The position numbers and the translations under genes are program-made. Under the pieces are notes generated by a model. The model was not told the DNA's origin. It made no database searches and was given only the letters and a program-made list of their open reading frames with translations. 64,000 nt of DNA from Euptelea pleiosperma (lineage: Eukaryota > Streptophyta > Magnoliopsida > Ranunculales > Eupteleaceae), in contig CM068549.1 in NCBI GenBank assembly GCA_035048495.1, forward strand, positions 15,471,103 through 15,535,102, written 5' to 3'. Below, one piece after another: positions 46,001 to 52,588 of this stretch; the first letter of the stretch is position 1, and the number at the start of each line of letters is the position of its first letter.

Positions 46001-46418
46001 AATGCACGTGTACATTTCTTTGATCAGACACCAACTGGAAGAATACTTAACAGGTTAGACTAAGATACCTTCGACAAATTTGTTGGTTCTGTGATATTTT
46101 TGTTATACATATCGGTTTATTGTGCAGGTTGTCTTCAGATCTTTACACCATTGATGATTCTCTTCCATTCATTCTCAACATTCTCTTAGCTAATTTCATT
46201 GGACTCTTGGGGATTGCAATAGTTTTGTCATATGTGCAGGTAAATCTAAAGTATTCTTTGTAATTATACAATATCATATTTGTTTTGTCTTTCTTTTTGG
46301 AACCCCATCTTTTATTTGTCTCTAGCATAAAATATGCTTTTAAGCAATTAATGGATTTTTTCAGGTCATTCTCTTGCTTCTGCTGTTGCCCTTTTGGTAT
46401 GTTTACAGCAAGTTACAG
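21903..46418 (+). CDS. ABCC13: ABCC-type (MRP) ABC transporter, central 13 exons of a gene larger than the window
   Basis: Thirteen exons (21903-22020, 22144-22260, 22358-22438, 22537-22791, 34188-34289, 34385-34452, 34682-34813, 34912-35059, 44047-44333, 45514-45673, 45878-46053, 46128-46239, 46365-46418) have AG/GT borders and matching phases. They total 1810 nt, that is one base plus 603 codons without a stop. The product carries the end of transmembrane domain 1, then NBD1 with Walker A GEVGSGKSS, signature LSGGQ, Walker [13 protein letters not shown] and the H-loop histidine in CTHN, then a hydrophilic linker and the first helices of transmembrane domain 2. Full ABCC proteins pump glutathione conjugates and other organic anions across vacuolar or plasma membranes using ATP. 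The sequence best recalls Arabidopsis ABCC13/MRP11; rice numbering differs. No start, stop or NBD2 is in the window. Introns of 11.4 and 9.0 kb are packed with transposons. The preserved frame argues for a gene that is, or recently was, functional; transcription is not shown. Confidence 0.9.
22144..22260 (+). CDS. ABCC13: ABCC exon 2 (TMD1 helix)
   Basis: The exon is 39 codons long and in phase 0 at both ends, after a TTTTTTATCAG acceptor and before a GTATTT donor. It encodes [17 protein letters not shown] and a following hydrophobic stretch, which is conserved in plant ABCC13-like proteins. Confidence 0.9.
22358..22438 (+). CDS. ABCC13: ABCC exon 3 (TMD1 helix)
   Basis: The exon is 27 codons long and in phase 0, with acceptor TTTGCAG and strong donor GTGAGT. 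It encodes [20 protein letters not shown], the family-typical segment in the last helix before NBD1. Confidence 0.92.
22537..22791 (+). CDS. ABCC13: ABCC exon 4 (start of NBD1, up to Walker A)
   Basis: The exon is 85 codons in phase 0. It starts [14 protein letters not shown], passes through a variable acidic linker and ends at AVIGE, the first residues of Walker A. The donor is GTTATG, a weak-looking site, and the next exon lies 11,396 bp downstream beyond a nest of transposons. Confidence 0.92.
22792..23361. other. Start of the 11.4-kb ABCC intron
   Basis: This is non-coding intron sequence between exon 4 and copia E. No mobile element boundary or gene was recognised. Confidence 0.6.
25127..25351 (-). 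repeat. 3' LTR of copia D
   Basis: It is 225 bp, with plus-strand ends TGTTAATGTCAC and CTCTAACA, followed by the purine-tract complement CCCCCCTTC. Confidence 0.92.
25360..29579 (-). pseudogene. copia D gag-pol polyprotein, broken
   Basis: Gag starts at 29579 ([10 protein letters not shown]) and shifts frame soon after. The zinc knuckle near 28820 reads [14 protein letters not shown], so its first cysteine appears replaced by arginine. Protease reads [12 protein letters not shown], with the catalytic DSG changed to DYG. Integrase keeps [20 protein letters not shown] and [16 protein letters not shown] keeps [16 protein letters not shown] and [13 protein letters not shown], and RNase H keeps [20 protein letters not shown]. 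Breaks occur near 29338, 28690, 27412, 26775, 26630 and 25456, the last a CAG to TAG change before LADFFTKS. Confidence 0.92.
30166..30177 (-). promoter_or_regulatory. Primer-binding site of copia D
   Basis: GCTCTGATACCA is the complement of TGGTATCAGAGC. Confidence 0.9.
30178..30258. repeat. Copy of host flank inside copia D, between PBS and 5' LTR
   Basis: The 62 bases at 30197-30258 match 25065-25126, the host sequence just left of D, with two mismatches and including AGAAT. They are preceded by TGTTAA plus a 13-base partial copy of the same sequence. Normally the LTR abuts the PBS. Confidence 0.85.
30259..30486 (-). repeat. 5' LTR of copia D
   Basis: It is 228 bp and about 98% identical to 25127-25351, with one extra AAG unit. 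It ends CTCTAACA before the AGAAT duplication. Confidence 0.92.
32855..33022 (-). repeat. 5' LTR of copia E
   Basis: It starts AAGTTGAAAT, as in the ends of the C and I LTRs read in reverse, directly beside the primer-binding site complement. It ends near AACAATAACAACA. No partner LTR exists in the window, so the outer edge is approximate. Confidence 0.6.
33235..33700 (+). mobile_element. RTE-type LINE 3' fragment
   Basis: The translation gives RWCGHIPTT, then [13 protein letters not shown], then in another frame [19 protein letters not shown]. These follow the closing motif RLRWFGHV-RRGRGRPK-TW-EVV-DL of plant RTE-like LINEs. It is frameshifted and 5'-truncated. Confidence 0.7.
33701..34187. 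other. Intron sequence before ABCC exon 5
   Basis: This AT-rich stretch contains a short imperfect tandem (two copies of an ATTAGC-TTTGAATCTTG segment near 33858 and 33937). No gene is seen. Confidence 0.55.
34188..34289 (+). CDS. ABCC13: ABCC exon 5 (Walker A)
   Basis: The exon is 34 codons in phase 0, after acceptor TATTCAG. It starts [15 protein letters not shown], completing the Walker A loop whose first residues are on exon 4, and ends SVAYVSQ with the Q-loop glutamine. The donor is GTTCAT. Confidence 0.93.
34385..34452 (+). CDS. ABCC13: ABCC exon 6 (NBD1 after the Q-loop)
   Basis: The exon is 68 nt with phase 0 in and phase 2 out. It encodes [20 protein letters not shown] and two more residues. 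The acceptor is CTGTAG and the donor GTTACA. Confidence 0.92.
34682..34813 (+). CDS. ABCC13: ABCC exon 7 (ABC signature motif)
   Basis: The exon is 132 nt with phase 2 in and phase 2 out. It encodes the helical subdomain and the signature region [18 protein letters not shown]. The acceptor is GAGCAG and the donor GTAAAA. Confidence 0.93.
34912..35059 (+). CDS. ABCC13: ABCC exon 8 (Walker B, D-loop, H-loop)
   Basis: The exon is 148 nt with phase 2 in and phase 0 out. It encodes [16 protein letters not shown] (Walker B and D-loop) and ends RILCTHNVQ with the switch histidine. The donor is GTTGTT, and the following intron is 8,987 bp. Confidence 0.93.
35060..35512. other. Start of the 9.0-kb ABCC intron
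   Basis: This is intron sequence between exon 8 and copia G. No gene or element end was recognised. Confidence 0.55.
35518..35843 (-). repeat. 3' LTR of copia G
   Basis: It begins TGTTGTTGTTTGAGG and ends ATCTAACA before the purine-tract complement CTCCCCCCTC. It lacks the segment with GGGGGCCCACC that is present in the other LTR. Confidence 0.9.
35852..40168 (-). pseudogene. copia G gag-pol polyprotein, broken
   Basis: Gag starts at 40168 ([12 protein letters not shown]) and shifts frame near 39950. The zinc knuckle [14 protein letters not shown] is near 39380. Protease [13 protein letters not shown] is intact near 39040. RT has [24 protein letters not shown] start sequence, [20 protein letters not shown] and [13 protein letters not shown]. 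RNase H has [20 protein letters not shown] and [20 protein letters not shown]. It ends APV with a stop at about 35852. Stops and frameshifts separate these blocks. Confidence 0.9.
40331..40790 (-). repeat. Tandem repeat of about 154 bp in the leader of copia G
   Basis: The word GAGATCC recurs in the same context at 40337, 40491 and 40644 (spacing 154 and 153). It is followed each time by related text (GATCCCAGATAATCCACA, GGTGCGG-TAGGGT, AAAGCCC). Three diverged copies lie in the leader between PBS and gag. Confidence 0.75.
41025..41036 (-). promoter_or_regulatory. Primer-binding site of copia G
   Basis: GCTCTGATACCA abuts the 5' LTR and is complementary to the initiator-Met tRNA 3' end. Confidence 0.9.
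41037..41391 (-). repeat. 5' LTR of copia G
   Basis: It is adjacent to the PBS at 41025-41036. Its outer end is decayed (CAATA instead of TAACA) but is fixed by the GTCTC duplication. Confidence 0.9.
41397..42169. other. AT-rich intron sequence
   Basis: No coding similarity or element ends were recognised. It contains a short duplicated phrase (TGAAGAAGGGTTTTATATGC near 41934, nearly repeated at 41968). Confidence 0.5.
42170..43280 (+). repeat. Sirevirus-like solo LTR (approximate limits)
   Basis: This non-coding block opens with a cluster of GGTCGACC palindromes and carries repeated GTGGATTC phrases. It ends with ACACCGAACCACTATAAATC, then AACCCCTCCTCTAGGACTTC, the same type of pyrimidine-rich ending seen at 19690-19731. 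There is no internal domain or second LTR. Edges and target duplication could not be fixed. Confidence 0.5.
42192..42412. repeat. Cluster of GGTCGACC-type palindromes
   Basis: Seven or eight variants (GGTTGACCGC, CAGTCAACCGAC, GGTCGACCGCTC, CAGTCGACCGCC, CCGGTCGACCACTC, CCGGTCAACC) lie within 220 bp, alternating with TAGGCCAGTC or CTGGCCAGTC. Confidence 0.8.
43281..44046. other. Rest of the 9.0-kb ABCC intron
   Basis: It is AT-rich. A stretch with GTGTTGGACACCGTGCC near 43467 and GACATGTCGGTGTATCC near 43690 looks like a decayed dispersed repeat. No gene is seen. Confidence 0.5.
44047..44333 (+). CDS. ABCC13: ABCC exon 9 (end of NBD1 and linker to TMD2)
   Basis: The exon is 287 nt with phase 0 in and phase 2 out. 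It starts [20 protein letters not shown], the last NBD1 strand, and continues into a serine-, asparagine- and acid-rich linker that ends [12 protein letters not shown]. The acceptor is GCTGCAG and the donor GTGAGT. Confidence 0.92.
44334..45513. other. ABCC intron between exons 9 and 10
   Basis: It is 1,180 bp. Short open frames near 44780-45010 show no family similarity. The lower AT content of 44760-45400 suggests an inserted sequence, but I found no terminal repeats. Confidence 0.5.
45514..45673 (+). CDS. ABCC13: ABCC exon 10 (first helix of TMD2)
   Basis: The exon is 160 nt with phase 2 in and phase 0 out. It encodes a hydrophobic helix ([13 protein letters not shown]) followed by [15 protein letters not shown], a signature of plant ABCC13-like TMD2. 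The acceptor is TTGCAG and the donor GTAATC. Confidence 0.92.
45878..46053 (+). CDS. ABCC13: ABCC exon 11 (TMD2)
   Basis: The exon is 176 nt with phase 0 in and phase 2 out. It encodes [20 protein letters not shown], then the coupling region [13 protein letters not shown], a hallmark of ABC exporters. The acceptor is GTGCAG and the donor GTTAGA. Confidence 0.92.
46128..46239 (+). CDS. ABCC13: ABCC exon 12 (TMD2)
   Basis: The exon is 112 nt with phase 2 in and phase 0 out. It encodes [20 protein letters not shown] and a long hydrophobic helix ending LSYVQ. The acceptor is GTGCAG and the donor GTAAAT. Confidence 0.92.
46365..46418 (+). CDS. ABCC13: ABCC exon 13, last visible (TMD2)
   Basis: The exon is 18 codons in phase 0: a very hydrophobic helix ending FWYVYSKLQ. 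The acceptor is TTTTTTCAG and the donor GTATTT. The family-typical next segment (FYRSTSRELRR-like) was not found anywhere up to 64000. Confidence 0.88.
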
Positions 46419-46559
46419 GTATTTATTTTAGGACTTGTATGTTACTTTGTAGTTTGTATATACCGTTTCCCTCTTGGTTTCATAATTCATTGGATATGCA
46501 TTGTGTTGCATGTAATATAAACCCACAAAATTTATTTGTACATCTAAGAATATGATTAT

Positions 46560-47038
46560 CGAGCATATGGTGCAACATATCTCAAACTGGTTCCAGAAAG
46601 CATATCATCAGAAACAGAGGATCATAGTGAAGGTTGTAGGAAAATGTGTGCTAGAGAAAAGGGATTTTTTTAGAAGCTGCCTGGTGGGACACTTCTTGAA
46701 GGAGGAGCCGGATTCCATTTCTGATTGGGTAACTAAGGGATGGTGAACTTCTTATCCAGTAAAGATCAGGAGAAACCATGGTAAGTGAATTTGTTTTAAT
46801 GGTCTTGAACTTAGACTTGATACTTGGAGCCCTAGGGTGGGAAGGTGTCATGGGGGAGGCAAACGTAGTTTATGGTGGGTGAAATTGCATGCTTGGAGTG
46901 ATGGTGTTCTCCGAACCCTAGTATGAGGTGTGTGGGGAGTTAGTTAAGATTGATGAGAAATGCTTAAATCGGACAAAGATTGACTACGCGAGGTTTTTGG
47001 TTAGTCGAGCAGATCCTCAAAACATTCCTCGAGAGGCA
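46560..47038 (+). pseudogene. LINE ORF1 fragment (DUF4283-like RNA-binding region), left part
   Basis: Frames give FLKEEPDSISDWVTKGW, then VKLHAWSDGVLRTL, then GELVKIDEKCLNRTKIDYAR and FLVSRADPQNIPRE. This order (WVKLHxWSxxVL...GxxVxIDExTLNRxKIDYARxLV) matches the conserved ORF1 domain of plant L1-type LINEs. Stops and frame changes occur between blocks. It is cut at 47038 by copia H and resumes at 54930. Confidence 0.7.
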
Positions 47039-47040
47039 TG

Positions 47041-47402
47041 TGAAGTTTATGGTGAGATTTCTCATCCCAATCAATTAGGTCCGACCGAGTCCAATCGATT
47101 GGATGACGGACGGGTTATTTTAGAACTTTCTTTTTTGGGTTTTCTCCTTTAGGGAAACCCTAGTTCGTGTTGGGGACATATATATGTCTTGTTTCTCATT
47201 GAGAGATGAAGATAGAGAGGAAGAGAGTGCCTGTGAGAGGTTGTACGAGTGATTAAGGGAGAACAATGATGTGCTTTGTTTATTCATAGTGAAGATCCGA
47301 TCATCATCGCCCGTGGACGTAGGTTTCGACCGAACCACGTGTATCGCTTGTGTTTGTTTTCTTCTTTTGATTTCTCAGTTTGTGGTGTGTGGTTAGTTGG
47401 GC
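47041..47402 (+). repeat. 5' LTR of copia H, 3'-truncated
   Basis: It is about 90% similar to 54528-54929. It includes a CCAATCGATTGG palindrome near 47092 and ends within TTTGTGGTGTGTGGTTA where an internal deletion joins it to integrase. Confidence 0.8.
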
Positions 47403-47831
47403 ATTCTTGAGTACAAGTATGAGCCATTCTTGAAATTTTGCAAGGATGAGGGGATAGTTCGGCACTTTACAGTGACAGGCACCCCACAACAAAATGGAAT
47501 GGCTGAAAGGATGAACCGAACTCTCCTTGAGAAAGCTATGTGCATGTTATCCAATGTTGTGTTGGGTAGAGAATTTTAGGCAGAAACTGTCAGTACGACA
47601 TGCTTTCTCGTTAACAAATCATAGTCTACAGCTATTGAGTTGAAAACTCCTAAAGAGGTATGGTCCAATAAACCAGTTGATTATTCTTCATTGCTTGTAT
47701 TTGGATGTCCAGCTTATTTTCATGTCAGAGAAAGTAAAATCAATCCAAGGAGAAAAATGATTTATTTTTGGGATATGGTCAAGGCATCAAAGGTTAAAGA
47801 TTTTGGTGCCCTGAATTATAGAAAATTATAG
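47403..47831 (+). pseudogene. copia H integrase remnant
   Basis: It reads EYKYEPFLKFCKDEGIVRHF, TPQQNGMAERMNRTLLEKA, then VDYSSLLVFGCPAYFHVRE. A TAG replaces a Trp codon near 47578 (EF*AET). It is interrupted by copia I at 47832. Confidence 0.85.
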
Positions 47832-48050
47832 TTATCAAATACGTATTTCTAATAATATTTCATGTATTAGGGGTAGTTCTGTAACTACTCCCCTTTAGGG
47901 GTATTTTTGCCTTTTGTATTTGGGACTTACATAAATAAGATTTATGGAGTCATTGTGACCTAAGCACAATGAAATCCTTTCCTCTCTCCTCTTTCTCACT
48001 TTCTCCTATACTGTGAAACCCTAATCCTAACCCTAGTTCTATAATTCAAG
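47832..48050 (+). repeat. 5' LTR of copia I
   Basis: It starts TTATCAAATACG where the partner has TGTTATCATATACG. It has telobox words (AAACCCTAATCCTAACCC) near 48017. Confidence 0.9.
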
Positions 48051-48051
48051 T

Positions 48052-48063
48052 TGGTATCAGAGC
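48052..48063 (+). promoter_or_regulatory. Primer-binding site of copia I
   Basis: It is a perfect TGGTATCAGAGC one base after the LTR. Confidence 0.92.
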
Positions 48064-48813
48064 AAGGTTACAGGTTTTTTATAAGGGGTTTCTCTCAGAC
48101 TTCATCCAGGAAGATGATGATGTCAGCGTTGTACGGACAGGTCTCTCTTCTTCACCTGAAACTCCACCAATAGCTAGAGTCTTGTTTTTTGGTTATTTTT
48201 GATTAATTTTTTTGATCCATTTAGAGTGTTTTTAGGCCATTCTCCTTGAAAAATTGAAAAAGCCAATTTGTAAACCAGCGGTTTTTTCAAACCCATAATG
48301 GACTTTTTGGGGGTGTTTGTTGCTTTGATCCAGCAGCGCCCCCTCCCCCCCCCCCTCTTCCAAATCTCAGCTACATGTGGACATCTTACTCGAGTGGTTT
48401 CATCAAGTATTGAAGGCTGTGGGATGTTTTCTCTACCCACTAGTTACCAACAGCGGCTTTAATAGCCTATTTAGGCTAGCAGTTGGATCTTAATCCTTCA
48501 TCTTTTGATCTCAGAACTAGTTTCAATGCCTTCTAGTTGTTCTAGGATGTTTTTAACCATCCATATGATGTTATTCTCTGCCATTAGTCCTTCTTGGATG
48601 CCTATTTGAGGTTCGTTTGGGTGTTATTTCCCTTTGGTTATTCTTTTGTGGGTATACTTGGGTTCTACTTGATTATTGGGACTTCATCGGATGTTTTATT
48701 GCCTTAGGTGTGGTTGTTTAGCCCTTTCTGGCCATCAATTTGATCTTCAGCATTTTGGTGGTTGTTTGTGGCATCCCCGTGCTACTATATAGTGGCTTTG
48801 GCCGTAGTTCATC

Positions 48814-51800
48814 ATGGCAGATCTGCCACCTTCTTCGGATTCTCCATCAAAGTCAGAAGTGAGCACGGAAGTTCCCTCCAGTGGAGTTGGAGGCCCTATG
48901 GTGCATCACTTGGCTTTCAGTTTACAGATCACCTCAGTGAAGTTAGACGGCAAGAACTACTTACTCTGGGCTCAGGCGGCACGGTTGTTCATTGGAGGCC
49001 GTGGGAAGCTTGGTCACACTACGGGGGATACAGTTGAGCCTCCCAAAACTGATCCCTCGTATCGACAGTGGGAGACAAATGATCTTACTATCATGTCTTG
49101 GCTCCTCAACTCTATGGAGCCGGATACTAGCAAGAATTTCTTATTCATGCGCATAGCGCAAGAGGTCTGGGAGATTACCCGGAAAACGTACTCACAACAG
49201 CAGAACACTGGACGGGCATTTCAGTTGCGATAGAATATCTCCCACTTCAGGCAGGGGAAGAAGTCCCTTTCTCAGTACTATTCCGCTCTTCGCACCTTGT
49301 GGCAGGAGCTCGATCCTTATTACTCATATCAATCTCTTCACCCGGAAGAGATTCCTCTCTACCAGTGGTATATGGAGAAGGGTCGGATCTTTGATTTTCT
49401 TGCTGGACTCAATCTGTCATATGAGCTTGCTCATGTTCAGATCTTGAGTAACATGGTGGATCTTCCCTATCTCAATGAGGTGTATGCCTATCTCCAGAGT
49501 GAGTAGAACCGACGTCTATCTACTCAGGATGAGTCTGCCGTTCACGATCAATCAGCGGTTGTCACCTCTTCACCTGCTCTTGCCTTTGCATCTGCCTCTC
49601 AGCCTGCTCTTGCATCTGCTTATTAGCCTCAGCATCTTCAAGGGGGTAGAACCCCTCAGTTCTCTGCACCTTCAGCTAGCCGATCTTCCTCCTCCAAGGA
49701 GAGGCCCAAGTGTGATTTCTGTGGCCGCCTTGGACATGTGCGTGCTACTTGCTCGAAGCTGCATGGTCGGCTTCAATCTTCTGCTCCTCGCTCCAGTCAG
49801 TCAGGATCTTCTGGTGTGCATTCAGTTAACATGGATACCTCTGCACCTTCTCCAGGCCAGTCTTTCTAGAGTTCTTCTTTCCAGGCCCCTACGGGTCCTT
49901 TGGCTGCATCTGAGCTTGCTGGGCTTCGAAGCTTGCTCTCCCAACTGGATGGTCCTTCTGCTACTTCTTCTTTTGCTCAGTCGGGTATCATTAGATCTGC
50001 CCATCATGTGTCCATTTCCCCTCCCAATCCTCCATGGATCATTGATTCAGGGACTTTGGAGCACATGACGGGTATGTCTTCTTTATTTTTTAGTTATTCC
50101 ATTTGTTTTGGCCGCGATAAGGTTACAGATGGTACTTTATCCTCTGTATCTGGGAAATGGGCGGTTCTTCCCTCTCCCTAGCTTCCACTTGCATCTGTTT
50201 TACATGTCCCAAATTTCACATCTAACCTATTTTCTGTTGGTGCTCTTACTAAATCTTTGAACTGCAGTGTGACTTTCTTTCCTTCATTTTGTGTCTTTCG
50301 GGACCTCGAGACGAGGAGGACGATTGGCACTGGACAGGAAGCTGATGGGCTATACCTTCTTAATGGACGGCCTTCTGAGCTCACCGCACTGCAGTCCTCT
50401 AGTAGTAGTTGGAGTAGGATAGCTTCTGTGTTATGTTGGCATCATCAACTAGGGCATGTTTCTTTTCAATACCTCAAACTATTATTTCCCGCTTTATTTG
50501 CTTATGTTTTGTTATCTGACTTGCATTGTGAGACTTGTGAGCTCTCGAAACACTGTCGTCTACTTATCCTTCAAGAGGTAATCAAAGTTCTGTTTCTTTT
50601 GATCTCATGCATTCTGATGTGTGGGGTCCTTCCCCTGTGATTTCCATTTTTGGCTTCCGCTACTTTCTTACTTTTGTTGATGACTATTCTCGATGCACAT
50701 GGGCTTATCTTATGAAAACCAAAGATGAGGTTCATGCCATCTTTAAGGGTTTTCATAAGATGATCATAACCCAATATGGTGCCTCCCTCAAGGTCCTTCG
50801 TTCTGACCAGGGTGGAGAATATATGTATGGGGGCTCCAGTAATACTTTTTAGACCATGGGATTTGTCACCAAAATTCTTCCAGTTACACCCCTCAACAAA
50901 ATGGTGTAGCTGAAAGAAAGATGCGACATCTGGCTGAGGTGGCTCGAGCTCTCCTGATTGACTCCAAAGTCCCCAAATCCTATTGGTCATGCCGTTTCAA
51001 CTGCTGCTTAATTGACTAACAGAATGCCTTTTCGAGTTCTCAACTTCAAGTCTCCTCTACAGGTTCTTACTCCCGATGATTCCTTACTCACAATCCCTCA
51101 TCGTATCTTTGGGTGTGTATGCTATGTACACATCCTTGATCCTCATCGTACCAAACTTGATCCCAAAGCGCTTAAATGTGTATTTCTGGGTTACTCTTAT
51201 TCCCATAAAGGGTATAAGTGTTACCATCCTTCCACAGGAAAAACGTTTGTGTCTGTGGATGTTACCTTCAGAGAGGATCTTTTTTTCTCCACCTCTCTTC
51301 AGGGGGTAGCATAGTAGTGAAGAGAGGTGTCAGAATGTTCCTCTTCTTGCTATATTAATCTCTCCTTCATATCTTGAGCTTGAGAGGTCTCAGACTACTC
51401 TACCTGCTACTGAGGCTGATAGTGCTCCTGGTGCTCAGAAGGAGCTCTTCGACTATCACAAAAGGGAAAAAGTCACAGCTGATCCTTGTCCCCCTCCTAT
51501 AAAGCCTTTATCACATCCCTTTCCACTATTCGTATACCCTCTTCAGTGGTAGAAGAGCTGGCTCAACCAAGATGGAAAGTTGCTATGATAGAGGAAATGA
51601 GAGCTCTGGACAAGAATGGGACATGGGAGCTTGTTGACCTGCCAAGAGGCAAGAAACTTGTGGGTTGCAGATGTAGGGAGCTTTCAGAGGCTAGTTGGGC
51701 AATTGATCTACCTCTCCCTGACTCGACCAAGCATTGCCTATGCAGTGAGTGATCAGTCAGTATATGCACTCACCCAGAGGTGTTCATTTAGAGGCAGCAC

Positions 51801-52350
51801 ATCGGATCTTGAGGTATCTCAAGTCAGTTCCTAGTAGAGGTCTTCTTTTTGAGAAGAATGGCCACATGCGTATAGAGTCGTATACTGATGCAGATTGGGC
51901 AGGGACCAAAGATGATCGGAGATCTACTTCAGGATATTGCACCTTTGTTGGTGGCAATCTGGTTCCTTGGAGGAGCAAGAAGCAACCTGTTGTCGCCAGA
52001 TCTACTGCAGAGGCTGAATGCAGGGCAATGGCCCATGGCTTTGTGAGATGCTCTGGTTGAAAGTGTTAGTTGCTGAACTTGGCTTCCCAATCTCAGTGTC
52101 TGCGAGCTTGTATTGTGACAACAAGGCCACCATCAGCATTGCTCACAACACTGTTCAGCATGAGCGAGCCAAGTACATTGAGGTGGACCACCACTTCATA
52201 ACTGTGAAGATTGTCTCTGGGGTAGTGTGTACCCCATTTGTGAAGACTGGTGAACAAGTTGCAGATGTTTTCACCTAGGGAGTCCCCAGTTGGCAACTCC
52301 ATAAGTGTTTGTGCAAGTTGGGCATGAGAGATATCTATGCGCCAACTTAA
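48814..52350 (+). pseudogene. copia I gag-pol polyprotein, broken and RT-deleted
   Basis: Gag starts at 48814 (MADLPPSSD) and the first stop is a CAG to TAG change at 49231. The zinc knuckle CDFCGRLGHVRATC-like block is near 49710-49750. Protease keeps WIIDSGTLEHMTG near 50035. Integrase keeps SDVWGPSPVISIFGFRYF, FVDDYSRCTWAYLMK and LRSDQGGEYM. RT begins (MIEEMRALDKNGTWELVDLP) but at about 51674 jumps from LVGCR straight to the later FQRLVGQLIYLSLTRP block, so the YVDD core is absent. RNase H follows (DADWAGTKDDRRSTSGYC). Confidence 0.9.
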
Positions 52351-52357
52351 GGGGGAG

Positions 52358-52583
52358 TGTTATCATATACGTATTTCTATGCATATTTCATGTATTAGGG
52401 GTAGTTCTGTAATTGCCCCCCTTGAAGGGTATTTTTGCCTTTTGTATTTGGGACTTACATAAATAAGATTTATGGAGTCATTGTGACCTAAGCACAATGA
52501 AATCCTTTCCTCTCTCTTCTCTCTCAACTTTCTTTCTCCTATACTGTGAAACCCTAATCCTAACCCTAGTTCTATAATTCAAC
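52358..52583 (+). repeat. 3' LTR of copia I
   Basis: It is 226 bp, TGTTATCATATACG to ATAATTCAAC, followed by TATAG. Confidence 0.92.
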
Positions 52584-52588
52584 TATAG

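Larger units (their letters stand above)
47832..52583 (+). mobile_element. Ty1/copia element I, RT-deleted
   Basis: The target duplication is TATAG (47827-47831 and 52584-52588). The 5' LTR is 47832-48050, the PBS 48052-48063 and the 3' LTR 52358-52583 after a GGGGGAG tract. It belongs to the same family as C, E and J. The 5' LTR has lost its first two bases (TG). An internal deletion removes most of RT. Confidence 0.92.
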
